DNA from: JBHGAV01 sp041946685 | GTDB lineage: Bacteria > Acidobacteriota > Terriglobia > Bryobacterales > Bryobacteraceae | Direction of reading: 5' to 3' | NCBI GenBank assembly: GCA_041946685.1 | Contig: JBHGAV010000022.1 | Location: forward strand, 1 to 60,421 | Length of the DNA: 60,421 bases | In this document: positions 34,255 through 42,496 of the stretch, piece after piece | How positions within the stretch are numbered: position 1 is the stretch's first letter | Layout of the letters: each line of letters opens with the position of its first letter | The notes under the pieces: generated by a model | Database searches by the model: none | Told to the model about the DNA's origin: nothing | Seen by the model: only the letters and a program-made list of their open reading frames with translations | Translations under genes and position numbers: made by a program

Positions 34255-35592
34255 ATGAGAATCCCATCGATCTTCTTCAGAAGTGCCCTGGCTGGGGTGG
34301 TTCTGCTGTCGGGCTTTGCCCGGAGCGGTCAGGCGCAGTCGCTGAGAGCCGGCGCGGCCAAGGTGGATATCACACCAGCCGAAAGTGAATTGCCCAAGAA
34401 CTACCTCGGCATACTTGACCGTATCTACACGCGTGCCATCGTGATCGACAACGGCAAGACCAAGGCCGCGTTGGTGGAAGTACCCGGCAATTGCGGCACC
34501 CCGGACTGGGATGCAGCCACCAAGCGCGCAGAAGCCGAATTGGGGATTCCGCAGAAGCATGTCATCATCGGCGGCACGCACTCGCATAGCGTCCCCAGGG
34601 GCAAGGCGCTGGCGGACAAGATCTTCGAGGCCCTGAAGACCGCCAACAGCAGGCTGCAGCCCGCGCGCATGGGGTATGGAACCGGTGTCTCCTACATCAA
34701 CGTGAATCGGAACATCATCGACCCGAAGACGCGCAAGTGGTGGGAAGGAGCCAACTACGACGGTCCATCCGACAAGACGGTCGCCGTCATCAAATTCGAG
34801 ACGCCCAACGGCGATCCGATCGCCGTTTACTACAACTACGCCTGCCACGCCGTGACGGTGGGCACGCTGGACCTGGTCAGCGGGGACTTCCCCGGCACGA
34901 CCTCGAAGTATATCGAAGAGTCTCTGGGAGGCGATGCCGTCGCGCTGTGGTCCTCGGGTGCGGAAGGCGATCAGAATCCCATCTTCTTCCAGCAGACCTA
35001 TGACCTTCGTGAGATTCGTATCAAGGACTACGCCAAGAAAGGCCAGGACATCAGCAACTCGATGCCTCCCGGCGGCACGGGCCTCGATCGGAACGATCCG
35101 AAGACCGCGCTGCTGATGAATCAGCAGAAGCAGATGATCCTTACCTATGGGCAGATGCTGGGCGAGGAAGTGCTCCGCGTTGTGCGCTTCGGCATTCCGC
35201 GTATGGAAACCTCCACCAGGATCTACGGGGACGCAAAGAACTTCAGTTGCCCGGGCCGGCAGCGGCTCAACCAGGGTAGAGCGGGGGAGCCTGGAGAGTA
35301 CAAAGATGCGGACCCAGTGGGGGCGCGGTTGAGTCTTGTGATGGTTGGCGACATCGCTCTCGGCGCAGTTGCCGGCGAGGTGTTCAATCCGATCGGTGTG
35401 CGGTTCAAGAAGGAATCGCCTTACCGGGGCATGATGGTGACCGTTGCCAATGGAGGCGGCAATACCGGCTATATCCCCAACGATGCCGCGTACGGGTACT
35501 ACACTTTTGAAGTTCTCTCTTCCAGGCTCAAGCCAGGCTGTGCCGAGAACGCCATTGTCAACGGCCTCATCGACCTGATGCCGAACGACTAG
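34255..35592 (+). CDS. Exported neutral/alkaline ceramidase-family hydrolase
   Basis: A 445-residue member of the neutral/alkaline non-lysosomal ceramidase family (PF04734), or of the wider group of related exported proteins. ATG 34255 is chosen for its AGAGAGGAA site and the signal peptide (SALAGVVLLSGFARSGQAQ). Family motifs are AGAAKVDITPAE, HVIIGGTHSHS (metal-binding His), NYACHAVTVG and LWSSGAEGDQNP. The usual C-terminal immunoglobulin-like domain of ceramidases appears to be absent or short, as in many environmental homologs. Amide hydrolysis of a lipid or N-acyl compound is likely, but true ceramidase activity is uncertain. A hairpin-rich leader precedes the gene. Confidence 0.83.
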   Translation: MRIPSIFFRSALAGVVLLSGFARSGQAQSLRAGAAKVDITPAESELPKNYLGILDRIYTRAIVIDNGKTKAALVEVPGNCGTPDWDAATKRAEAELGIPQKHVIIGGTHSHSVPRGKALADKIFEALKTANSRLQPARMGYGTGVSYINVNRNIIDPKTRKWWEGANYDGPSDKTVAVIKFETPNGDPIAVYYNYACHAVTVGTLDLVSGDFPGTTSKYIEESLGGDAVALWSSGAEGDQNPIFFQQTYDLREIRIKDYAKKGQDISNSMPPGGTGLDRNDPKTALLMNQQKQMILTYGQMLGEEVLRVVRFGIPRMETSTRIYGDAKNFSCPGRQRLNQGRAGEPGEYKDADPVGARLSLVMVGDIALGAVAGEVFNPIGVRFKKESPYRGMMVTVANGGGNTGYIPNDAAYGYYTFEVLSSRLKPGCAENAIVNGLIDLMPND

Positions 35593-35628
35593 GCTCGCGA
35601 GCTGTCAACCAAACGGGGGTACGGGCAA

Positions 35629-36459
35629 ATGACTCGAACTGGAGTGATGATTCTCGCCGGCGCTCTGCTGGCGGCGCAGGTGCATGCTCAGCTAGCGGAC
35701 GAGTTCAATGTGCCGGCGGCCAACTGCTGTTTGTGGAACGCCGCCAGGTCGCTGGCCGACCAGCTTCAAGATTGGAACCAGCTCGGCCGGTATCACGCGG
35801 CTAACGAGGCGCTGAAGAAGCAGCCCGCACAGCCGGGGCGGGTCGTGTTCATGGGGGATTCGATCACCGATTTCTGGCGGCTCGACGAATACTTCCCGGG
35901 TCAACCATACGTGAATCGCGGGATCGGCGGGCAGACCACGCCCCAGATGCTGGTTCGGATGTACCCCGATGTCATTGAGCTGAAGCCCGCCGCGATGGTG
36001 CTGCTGGCCGGCACCAACGATATCGCCCGCAATACGGGGCCGTCCACGGCGGAAATGGTCCAGCACAACATCATGGCCATGTCCGATCTGGCCCGGCAGA
36101 ACGGGATCAAAGTTGTGCTTTGCTCGATTCTGCCGGTCAGCGACTACGCCTTTCTCGCCCAAGAGAGAGCCGGCGGGCCGCCAGCGGCGGCGAGGGGTGG
36201 TGGACCGGGTAGAGGGCCGATGCCCCGGATGCGGATGACGACAAACCATCCCGCGGAAGACATCCTGAAGCTCAACGCATGGATGCAGCAGTACGCGCAG
36301 CGTGTCAACGCCATTTACGTGGACTATTTCTCCGCCATGGTGGATGAGAAGGGCTGGCTGAAGGAAAGCCTCGCCAACGACGGACTGCACCCCAACGCCG
36401 AGGGCTACAAGATCATGGCGCCCCTGGTATCGGCTGCGATCCAGAAGGCGCTGCGGTAG
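35629..36459 (+). CDS. Exported SGNH/GDSL hydrolase (2)
   Basis: A 276-residue exported esterase similar to the platelet-activating-factor acetylhydrolase-like SGNH proteins. A signal peptide (MILAGALLAAQVHAQ) is followed by block I FMGDSITDFW, block II NRGIGGQTT, block III LAGTNDIARN and block V DGLHPNAEGY (Asp and His of the triad). A Gly/Pro/Arg-rich loop sits before LNAWMQQYA (nt 36165-36235). The start lies 36 bp after the ceramidase-like gene, so they may be co-transcribed. It probably removes acetyl groups from carbohydrates. A strong hairpin follows at 36478-36508. Confidence 0.9.
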   Translation: MTRTGVMILAGALLAAQVHAQLADEFNVPAANCCLWNAARSLADQLQDWNQLGRYHAANEALKKQPAQPGRVVFMGDSITDFWRLDEYFPGQPYVNRGIGGQTTPQMLVRMYPDVIELKPAAMVLLAGTNDIARNTGPSTAEMVQHNIMAMSDLARQNGIKVVLCSILPVSDYAFLAQERAGGPPAAARGGGPGRGPMPRMRMTTNHPAEDILKLNAWMQQYAQRVNAIYVDYFSAMVDEKGWLKESLANDGLHPNAEGYKIMAPLVSAAIQKALR

Positions 36460-36477
36460 CCCCTTGCCGGTCATACG

Positions 36478-36508
36478 CCGGATGCGCCCACACTCGCGGC
36501 GCGTCCGG
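36478..36508 (+). terminator. Stable hairpin after the SGNH gene (terminator-like)
   Basis: CCGGATGCGCC (36478-36488) pairs with GGCGCGTCCGG (36498-36508) over 11 positions, including one G-U pair, around a 9-nt loop. It lies 18 bp after the stop codon and just before the promoter of the next receptor. It lacks a T-run, so it may work with Rho or protect the transcript end. Confidence 0.5.
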
Positions 36509-36512
36509 AATG

Positions 36513-36522
36513 TGTCTTGACA
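36513..36522. promoter_or_regulatory. Compact palindrome overlapping the -35 box
   Basis: TGTC (36513-36516) and GACA (36519-36522) flank TT, and the right half is the TTGACA -35 box itself. The receptor promoter at 22952 has a near-identical arrangement. Confidence 0.35.
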
Positions 36523-36545
36523 GAAGATTAGATAAATGGTTAAAT
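36517..36545 (+). promoter_or_regulatory. Promoter of the receptor-fructokinase run
   Basis: A perfect TTGACA (36517-36522), a 17-bp spacer and TTAAAT (36540-36545) lie in an AT-rich patch. The leader would be about 85 nt, ending with a GGAGGAG ribosome site before the ATG at 36638. Confidence 0.6.
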
Positions 36546-36637
36546 ACAGGTATGCTGTTGTTGCAGATTTCAGGGGTGATCTGACATAACAGCCAGAGGA
36601 AGAACCAAAGATCTCGCAAGACAGTTGGAGGAGACCA

Positions 36638-39600
36638 ATGTTAAGGAACGTTAGCTCTCTGCGCAGAGCGCCAGCCGGCTCGATGCGAATTCTCGCGGTG
36701 CTGCTGGTTCTCTGCGTGTCGATTGCCTCGGCTCAGATTGACCGGGGCACGATTCAAGGATCGGTGAAGGACTCTTCGGGGGCTGTGGTCCCGGGTGCGA
36801 AGGTGCAGATCATCCGGGTCGACACCAACAGCACCATCGATCTGGCGACGAATGAGGAGGGATTGTACCTCGCTCCCAACCTGCCGGCCGCGACGTACAA
36901 GGTGACCGTGCAGAAGGAAGGTTTTTCCACTTTTGTGCGCGAGCCGGTGATCGTGCGCGCCCGAGTTGAGGTGCGCCTGGACGCCGTTCTTCAGCCCGGC
37001 GCAGTTACAGAGTCGTTGAACATTACGGCGGCCGCGCCGCTCCTGGATACTGCGGCCGTTAACAACTCGGCGGCCCTGCCGGAGGACCTGATTGGGGGAC
37101 TGCCGTTGATCGTTGTCGGTACCAAGCGGGACATCACCTCGTTCTTGAACAATCTGCCCGGCACCACCAACACCAACACGTTCGTGCCGGCCGTCAACGC
37201 CGCCCCGACGGGCGCCACCGAGGCCTTCATCGACGGCGCGCCCGCGAGCGAGCGCATCATGAGGGGCGCCATCTCCGAGAACGGCCCCGTCCTCGAGCAG
37301 GTGGGGGAGGTCAGCGTTGTCACGAATGCGTTCAACGCGGAATACGGGGGATTCGGCAACTGGTTCACCAACGTGACCATTAAGTCCGGGACCAACGCCC
37401 TTCGCGGCAGCGTCTTCGACCACCTGGGCAACGACAAGCTCAACGCAAGGTCCTTCTTCCAGCCGAAACGGACCTCGTACCGGCAGAACGAGGGAGGCGT
37501 CACGCTCGGCGGGCCTGTGGTCATCCCCGGCCTGTACGACGGCCGTGACAAGACGTTCTTCTTTGGCAGCCTCGGAGTGTTCTTCTCGCGCTACGGCGCC
37601 AGCGGAAACATCATGACGATCCCTACGCAGGAGTTCGTGCGGGGTGATTTCAGCAAGCTGGTCAATGCCGCGGGCGCCCAGATCCCGATCTTCGACCCGT
37701 CCACAACGGCTCCGGACGGAGCAGGGGGATTTGTCCGCACCCCCTTCGCGGGCAACGTGATTCCCTCCGACCGAATCAGCGCCGCGGGCAAGGTTGTCGG
37801 GCAGTATATGCCACCCACCAGCCTGCCAGGGCAGCAGAACAACTACTACAGCAAGGCGGCCGCAACGTGGCCGTACTACAACACCTGGACTCCGATCGTC
37901 AAGATCGATCACAGCATTTCGACGAAGCAGAAGATGCAGGGCAGCTTTACCGCGCAGCGCCGGCCCAGGATCATCTGGAGCGGAGGCATGGCGCCGTTGG
38001 TGCCGTGGGGGGCGAAGCAGACCAATCCGCTTGACAACGTCTTCGATCAGAAGGCCAACAGTTGGAAAGTCCGGCTGAACCACGACTACATCTTCACCCC
38101 GGCTGTGCTCAATCACGTCACCCTCTACACCGACCGCTATTACAACCTCGGCATCAACAAGACGCAGGGCCAGGGTTGGAACCCGAAGCTGGGCGTGACC
38201 GGCATACCGTTCGATCTCGGCGAGTTTCCGCAGATTACATTCAGCGGCGGTCAGGTGACGTTTGCCCAGTTGAACCGCGCCTACAACGAGACTTGGCACG
38301 ATCTGCGCTATGGCGTCATGGAGAACCTGACCTACCTTCGCGGCAAGCACTCCATGAAGTTCGGCGCGGAAATTCACAGGGACCGGATCAACCGTTTCAA
38401 CCACGGAGGAGTCTCCGGCTCCTTCAACTTTAGCAATGGCGCGACCAGCCAGCCGAATTCCCCAAGCTACGGAGTGTGGGGTAATGCGTACGCCAGCTTC
38501 CTGCTGGCCGGCGTGAACTCGGCGAGCGCTCTGATTCCGGTGACGACCGGGATGCGCTATGTCCGCTATGCTCTCTTCGCCCAGGACGAATTCCGCGCTT
38601 CCGACAGGCTGACCCTATCCTACGGGCTGCGCTGGGATTACCACCCTCCGGCCTTCGAGGTTAACAACCGCATGTCGAGCTTCGTGTTCGACCTGGTCAA
38701 TCCAGGCGCCGGCAACCGTTTGGGCGCCCTGGGATTTGCCGGTAAGGGGACCGGCCGCGTAGGGGACAACTTCGTAGACAAGTGGAGAAAGGGTTTCGGC
38801 CCGCGGCTGGGCATCTCCTATCAACTGGACCCCAAGACCGTGGTGCGCGCCTCCGGCGGCATCTACTACTCGAACTGGGGCGCGGCATGGCAGGATCCGT
38901 ACTCTGCCGGATTCAGCACGACTCCGGCGTTCAGTTCCCCGGACGGCTACACGCCCATCTACTACCTGGGGACGGGAACGTTTCCGCAGAACTTCGCGCG
39001 TCCGCCGGCCCTGGATCCTTCCTTCCGCAACGGCCAGACCATTCAGTATCTCTCCAGGAATGGAACCCGATTGCCCCAGACGGTCAACTACACCTTCTCG
39101 ATTCAGCGGGAGCTAGCCTCCCATCTCGCTGTGGAGGCGGTCTACCTCGGCAGCAAGAGCACCCACACCTCGTTCTCGGTCAACTACAACTACATGCCGA
39201 TCGAAAACCTGAAGTACGGGATGACTCTGTTGCAGCCGATCACATCCCCGGCTGCCGCGGCGATCGGGGTGACCTCGCCTTTCCCCGGTTTTCAAAACCA
39301 GACCGGCGCCAACACGGTCTATCAGGCGCTGCGTCCCTATCCTCAATACACGGCTGTGACCTCGAGTCCCACGCTTCTCGGCACCTACCCGGACCCCGTG
39401 GGCCAGCAGAAGTTCAATTCCCTTCAGTTGAAGGTGAACAAGCGCTTCTCAAGCGGCCTGACGCTCTTCGGGTTCTTCACCTGGATGAAGAGTTTCAGCC
39501 TGGCGCTCGATCAGTATCCGGGCGCGAGGCTCATGCAACTCGACGCGAATCCCGCCGCGACGTTCAGCTTCAGTTGGGCCTATGACCTGCCTTTCGGAAA

Positions 39601-40111
39601 GGGAAAGAGTCTGTTGAACACCGATTCCCGGGCCATCAACGCCGCGGTTTCGGGCTGGAAGATCAACGGCATGGTGAAGTACAATTCAGGTTTACCCCTC
39701 AGCATCACTGCGGGCGCCGGGAGGCTTTCCAGTGTCGGCTATACGCAGAGAGGGAACGCCGTTAGCGGTGTGTCGCCGTACCTGGTGACCAACCCGCGTG
39801 AGTTCACCCCGACCAGCAAGTACCTGAACGCGGCCGCATTCCAGACGACGACGGATTTCAACTTCGGCAACCTGGCCCCGGTTCTAAGCTGGGTTCGCGG
39901 ATTCTGGGGGAAGCAGGAGGCTCTGACGCTGGGACGGGTTTTCTCGGTGACAGAGAGGTTCAAGCTGGATTTCAGCGTGGACGCGGTGAATCCCTTCAAT
40001 TTCCACCGTTGGGGCGCCCCGAACACGAACCTGCTGAGTCCAGCCTTCGGAACTGTGACCTCTGCCTCTGACGGGCGGACGCTGCAAGTCAACGCGGCGC
40101 TGAAGTTCTAG
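36638..40111 (+). CDS. TonB-dependent receptor, Oar-like (1157 aa)
   Basis: An outer-membrane receptor with signal peptide (ILAVLLVLCVSIASAQ) and carboxypeptidase-regulatory domain (about 28-115; QGSVKDSSGAVVPGAK, ATYKVTVQKEGFSTF). The plug (TEAFIDGAPASERIM, VSVVTNAFNAEYGGFGNWF, TIKSGTNALRGSVF) is followed by a barrel ending in LQVNAALKF. It is more like the receptor at 15305 than the one at 23002: the stretch NAEYGGFGNWFTNVTIKSGTN is shared with 15305. The GGAGGAG site lies 6-7 nt before the ATG. Fructokinase and a sugar porter follow, so fructose-containing oligosaccharides are plausible cargo. A 12-bp stem separates it from fructokinase. Confidence 0.94.
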   Translation: MLRNVSSLRRAPAGSMRILAVLLVLCVSIASAQIDRGTIQGSVKDSSGAVVPGAKVQIIRVDTNSTIDLATNEEGLYLAPNLPAATYKVTVQKEGFSTFVREPVIVRARVEVRLDAVLQPGAVTESLNITAAAPLLDTAAVNNSAALPEDLIGGLPLIVVGTKRDITSFLNNLPGTTNTNTFVPAVNAAPTGATEAFIDGAPASERIMRGAISENGPVLEQVGEVSVVTNAFNAEYGGFGNWFTNVTIKSGTNALRGSVFDHLGNDKLNARSFFQPKRTSYRQNEGGVTLGGPVVIPGLYDGRDKTFFFGSLGVFFSRYGASGNIMTIPTQEFVRGDFSKLVNAAGAQIPIFDPSTTAPDGAGGFVRTPFAGNVIPSDRISAAGKVVGQYMPPTSLPGQQNNYYSKAAATWPYYNTWTPIVKIDHSISTKQKMQGSFTAQRRPRIIWSGGMAPLVPWGAKQTNPLDNVFDQKANSWKVRLNHDYIFTPAVLNHVTLYTDRYYNLGINKTQGQGWNPKLGVTGIPFDLGEFPQITFSGGQVTFAQLNRAYNETWHDLRYGVMENLTYLRGKHSMKFGAEIHRDRINRFNHGGVSGSFNFSNGATSQPNSPSYGVWGNAYASFLLAGVNSASALIPVTTGMRYVRYALFAQDEFRASDRLTLSYGLRWDYHPPAFEVNNRMSSFVFDLVNPGAGNRLGALGFAGKGTGRVGDNFVDKWRKGFGPRLGISYQLDPKTVVRASGGIYYSNWGAAWQDPYSAGFSTTPAFSSPDGYTPIYYLGTGTFPQNFARPPALDPSFRNGQTIQYLSRNGTRLPQTVNYTFSIQRELASHLAVEAVYLGSKSTHTSFSVNYNYMPIENLKYGMTLLQPITSPAAAAIGVTSPFPGFQNQTGANTVYQALRPYPQYTAVTSSPTLLGTYPDPVGQQKFNSLQLKVNKRFSSGLTLFGFFTWMKSFSLALDQYPGARLMQLDANPAATFSFSWAYDLPFGKGKSLLNTDSRAINAAVSGWKINGMVKYNSGLPLSITAGAGRLSSVGYTQRGNAVSGVSPYLVTNPREFTPTSKYLNAAAFQTTTDFNFGNLAPVLSWVRGFWGKQEALTLGRVFSVTERFKLDFSVDAVNPFNFHRWGAPNTNLLSPAFGTVTSASDGRTLQVNAALKF

Positions 40112-40127
40112 CCGTAAGTCAGGGCGC

Positions 40128-40156
40128 TGCGGGAACCGGCACTCCCGGTTCCCGCA
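40128..40156 (+). terminator. 12-bp perfect hairpin between receptor and fructokinase genes
   Basis: TGCGGGAACCGG (40128-40139) pairs perfectly with CCGGTTCCCGCA (40145-40156) around the loop CACTC. Only a TTT follows at a distance. As an intercistronic element it could terminate part of the transcripts or block 3' decay, setting a high receptor-to-kinase ratio. Confidence 0.6.
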
Positions 40157-40199
40157 ACGCTGTTTCAGGAGGTTTTGGAAAGGGAGTCCGCGTACCGCG

Positions 40200-41141
40200 A
40201 TGCCCGACCACATCGTCGCTTTTGGCGAAATCCTGTGGGACATTTTTGACGATTCGAGGCGTCTGGGCGGCGCGCCGCTGAACTTCAGCCTGCACGCCAG
40301 CCGGATGGGCCACGAAGCGGCATTGGTCAGTGCGGTGGGTGAGGATGAGCTTGGCGCCTCCGCGCGGGCGGCGCTCCAGCGGTTGGGAATTGACTCCCCC
40401 TTCGTTCAGACTACCGGGAGGTACCCAACCGGAACAGCCAGGGTCCAGTTGGGGGAAGACGGCCAGGTCAGGTTCCGGATCCACCGCCCGGCGGCTTTCG
40501 ATGACGTCCACTTGACGGCGGACGAATTGCGACGGCTTGCCGCCTGGAACCCTCAGTGGCTCTATTTCGGCACGCTTTCCTCGATGACCGAGAACTCGCG
40601 GTCGTTGCTGGCGGAACTGGCGGAGAGTCTCCCCCAAGCCCGCCGGGTATACGACGTAAACCTCCGCAAAGACAGCTTCACGCCTGAACTGGTCGCCGAA
40701 CTGATCGCCCGGGCCGACGTGGTGAAACTGAACCGGGACGAGATGTTGGCCCTCGGCGAGATGTTCGGCCTGCCAAGTGCCGATATCGGGGAATTCTGCC
40801 GGAGCGGCGCCGCGCGCTTCGGCTGGGAGGCGGTGGCCGTGACGCTGGGCGAGCGTGGCAGCGGGATCTGGGCCGACGGGGCTTACTCCGAAGCGGATGG
40901 CATCCGAGTGACCGTGGCGGACACGGTCGGTGCCGGCGACGCCTTCACTGCGGCCCTCGTACACGGCCTATCGATGGGATGGCCCCCGCACGACATTGCC
41001 GAGTACGCCAACCGCGTCGGCGCCCTGATCGCCAGCCGTCCGGGCGGCACTCCGGAGTGGAGTCCGGCCGAGATTGAGCAGATGAGGACCCAAGACAGAA
41101 CATGCATGCCAGAGCAGCGGCCGCTCCGGATCAGAGGCTAA
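40200..41141 (+). CDS. PfkB-family fructokinase
   Basis: A 313-residue ribokinase/PfkB-family sugar kinase, probably converting fructose to fructose 6-phosphate with ATP. The N-terminus (FGEILWDIFDD, LGGAPLNFSLHASRMG) is the pattern of bacterial fructokinases, and DTVGAGDAFTAALVHG carries the catalytic Asp and anion hole. Nothing indicates export. It would phosphorylate fructose released by GH32 or by sucrose phosphorylase. The downstream sugar porter overlaps its end by 40 bp, implying coupled translation. Other sugar or nucleoside substrates of the family cannot be excluded. Confidence 0.9.
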   Translation: MPDHIVAFGEILWDIFDDSRRLGGAPLNFSLHASRMGHEAALVSAVGEDELGASARAALQRLGIDSPFVQTTGRYPTGTARVQLGEDGQVRFRIHRPAAFDDVHLTADELRRLAAWNPQWLYFGTLSSMTENSRSLLAELAESLPQARRVYDVNLRKDSFTPELVAELIARADVVKLNRDEMLALGEMFGLPSADIGEFCRSGAARFGWEAVAVTLGERGSGIWADGAYSEADGIRVTVADTVGAGDAFTAALVHGLSMGWPPHDIAEYANRVGALIASRPGGTPEWSPAEIEQMRTQDRTCMPEQRPLRIRG

Positions 41142-42475
41142 CCTTCTACCTGTTGCGCAGCGCCTTGGTCGCCGCCCTGGGCGGGCTGCTGTTCGGGTTC
41201 GACACGGCGGTCATTTCGGGCGCCACCCGGGCTCTTACCGACGAATTCGGACTGTCCCCGGCAATGCTTGGCTTCACGGTTTCGAGCGCCCTCTGGGGAA
41301 CCGTGCTCGGCTCGATCTTCGCGGGCCACCCCAGCGACCGCTTCGGGCGCTTGGCGGCTCTGCGCGGCCTGGCAGTGTTCTACCTCGTTTCCGCTCTCGG
41401 CTGCGCCCTGGCCTGGAGCTGGTCCTCACTGGTGGTGTTCCGGGTGATCGGCGGGCTGGCTATTGGCGGTTCTTCCGTGGTGGGACCGATGTACATCGCC
41501 GAGATTGCTCCGGCTGCCCGCCGCGGCCGGTTGGTGGCGCTGTTTCAGTTCAACGTGGTGCTGGGTATCCTGGTCGCCTACTTCTCTAACTACCTTGTCG
41601 GGCTGGCGGGTTTGGGCGCGACGGAATGGCGCTGGAAGTTGGGCGTGGCCGCGGCGCCGGCGGCGCTGTTCTTCCTCGTGCTGTTCGGAATTCCCCAAAG
41701 CCCTCGATGGCTGGTCCGCCGGGGCCGGCTCGCGGAAGCGCGTGAGGTCTTGCTGAGAGCGGGCGAACAGGATGTGGACCGCGAGATCCGGGAGATCGTG
41801 GCGACCGTCTCAGGGGAACAGGCGGGACGAAGCGTGCCTCTCTTCCAGCGGCGCTACCGGCTACCCGTGTTCCTGGCGATTTCGATCGGCATGTTCAACC
41901 AGCTCGCCGGAATCAATGCCATTCTTTACTACCTGAACGACATCTTCGCTGCCGCAGGTTTCAGCAAGGTATCGAGCGATCTGCAGTCCGTGGCGATCGG
42001 TTTCACCAATCTCGTCTTCACGATGATTGCGATGAGTCTGATTGACCGGTTGGGCCGGAAGAAGCTCTTGTTGGTGGGCGCGTGCGGCACGGCCTCGTGC
42101 CTTGCCGGAGTCGCCTTCATCTTCTTCAACAAGGCGCACCAGGGCCTACTCTTATGGCTGCTGGTGGCCTACATCGCATTCTTCGCGTTTTCGCAGGGGT
42201 CGGTAATCTGGGTCTATCTCAGCGAGGTGTTTCCGAACTTGGTTCGAGCCAAGGGGCAGAGTCTGGGGAGCTTCTCCCACTGGTTCATGAACGCGTTGAT
42301 CAGTTGGGCGTTCCCGATGATGGCGGCCAACTCAGGTGGCGCGCCCTTCGCTTTCTTCGCGGCAATGACCGTCTTGCAGTTCGTGGTGGTATTGTTCGTT
42401 TACCCGGAAACCAAAGGCGTCTCGCTGGAGGAACTGGAGCGGAGAATGGACAAAGCTCCCGTCCCGGCCGCCTGA
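41102..42475 (+). CDS. Sugar porter (MFS, sugar-proton symporter type)
   Basis: A 457-residue inner-membrane transporter of the sugar porter family, with 12 helices. Diagnostic motifs are GGLLFGFDTAVISGA in helix 1, GHPSDRFGRLAAL, PMYIAEIAPAARRGRLV, PQSPRWLVRRGR after helix 6, DRLGRKKLLL and PETKGVSLEELE at the end. These match XylE/GalP/GLUT-like hexose and pentose carriers. The start lies inside the fructokinase gene (40-bp overlap). Together they suggest uptake and phosphorylation of fructose or a related hexose. The gene ends 21 bp before the convergent regulator. Confidence 0.93.
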   Translation: MHARAAAAPDQRLTFYLLRSALVAALGGLLFGFDTAVISGATRALTDEFGLSPAMLGFTVSSALWGTVLGSIFAGHPSDRFGRLAALRGLAVFYLVSALGCALAWSWSSLVVFRVIGGLAIGGSSVVGPMYIAEIAPAARRGRLVALFQFNVVLGILVAYFSNYLVGLAGLGATEWRWKLGVAAAPAALFFLVLFGIPQSPRWLVRRGRLAEAREVLLRAGEQDVDREIREIVATVSGEQAGRSVPLFQRRYRLPVFLAISIGMFNQLAGINAILYYLNDIFAAAGFSKVSSDLQSVAIGFTNLVFTMIAMSLIDRLGRKKLLLVGACGTASCLAGVAFIFFNKAHQGLLLWLLVAYIAFFAFSQGSVIWVYLSEVFPNLVRAKGQSLGSFSHWFMNALISWAFPMMAANSGGAPFAFFAAMTVLQFVVVLFVYPETKGVSLEELERRMDKAPVPAA

Positions 42476-42496
42476 CGCCGAACCAGGCCAGCGACT

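Noticed and set aside
36641..38404. A 587-residue open frame antisense to the TonB receptor
   Set aside because: It mirrors the codon pattern of the receptor gene, has no start signal and shows no domain. Similar antisense frames at 3150-4193, 6355-7755, 30885-32330 and 56367-57656 were dismissed for the same reason.
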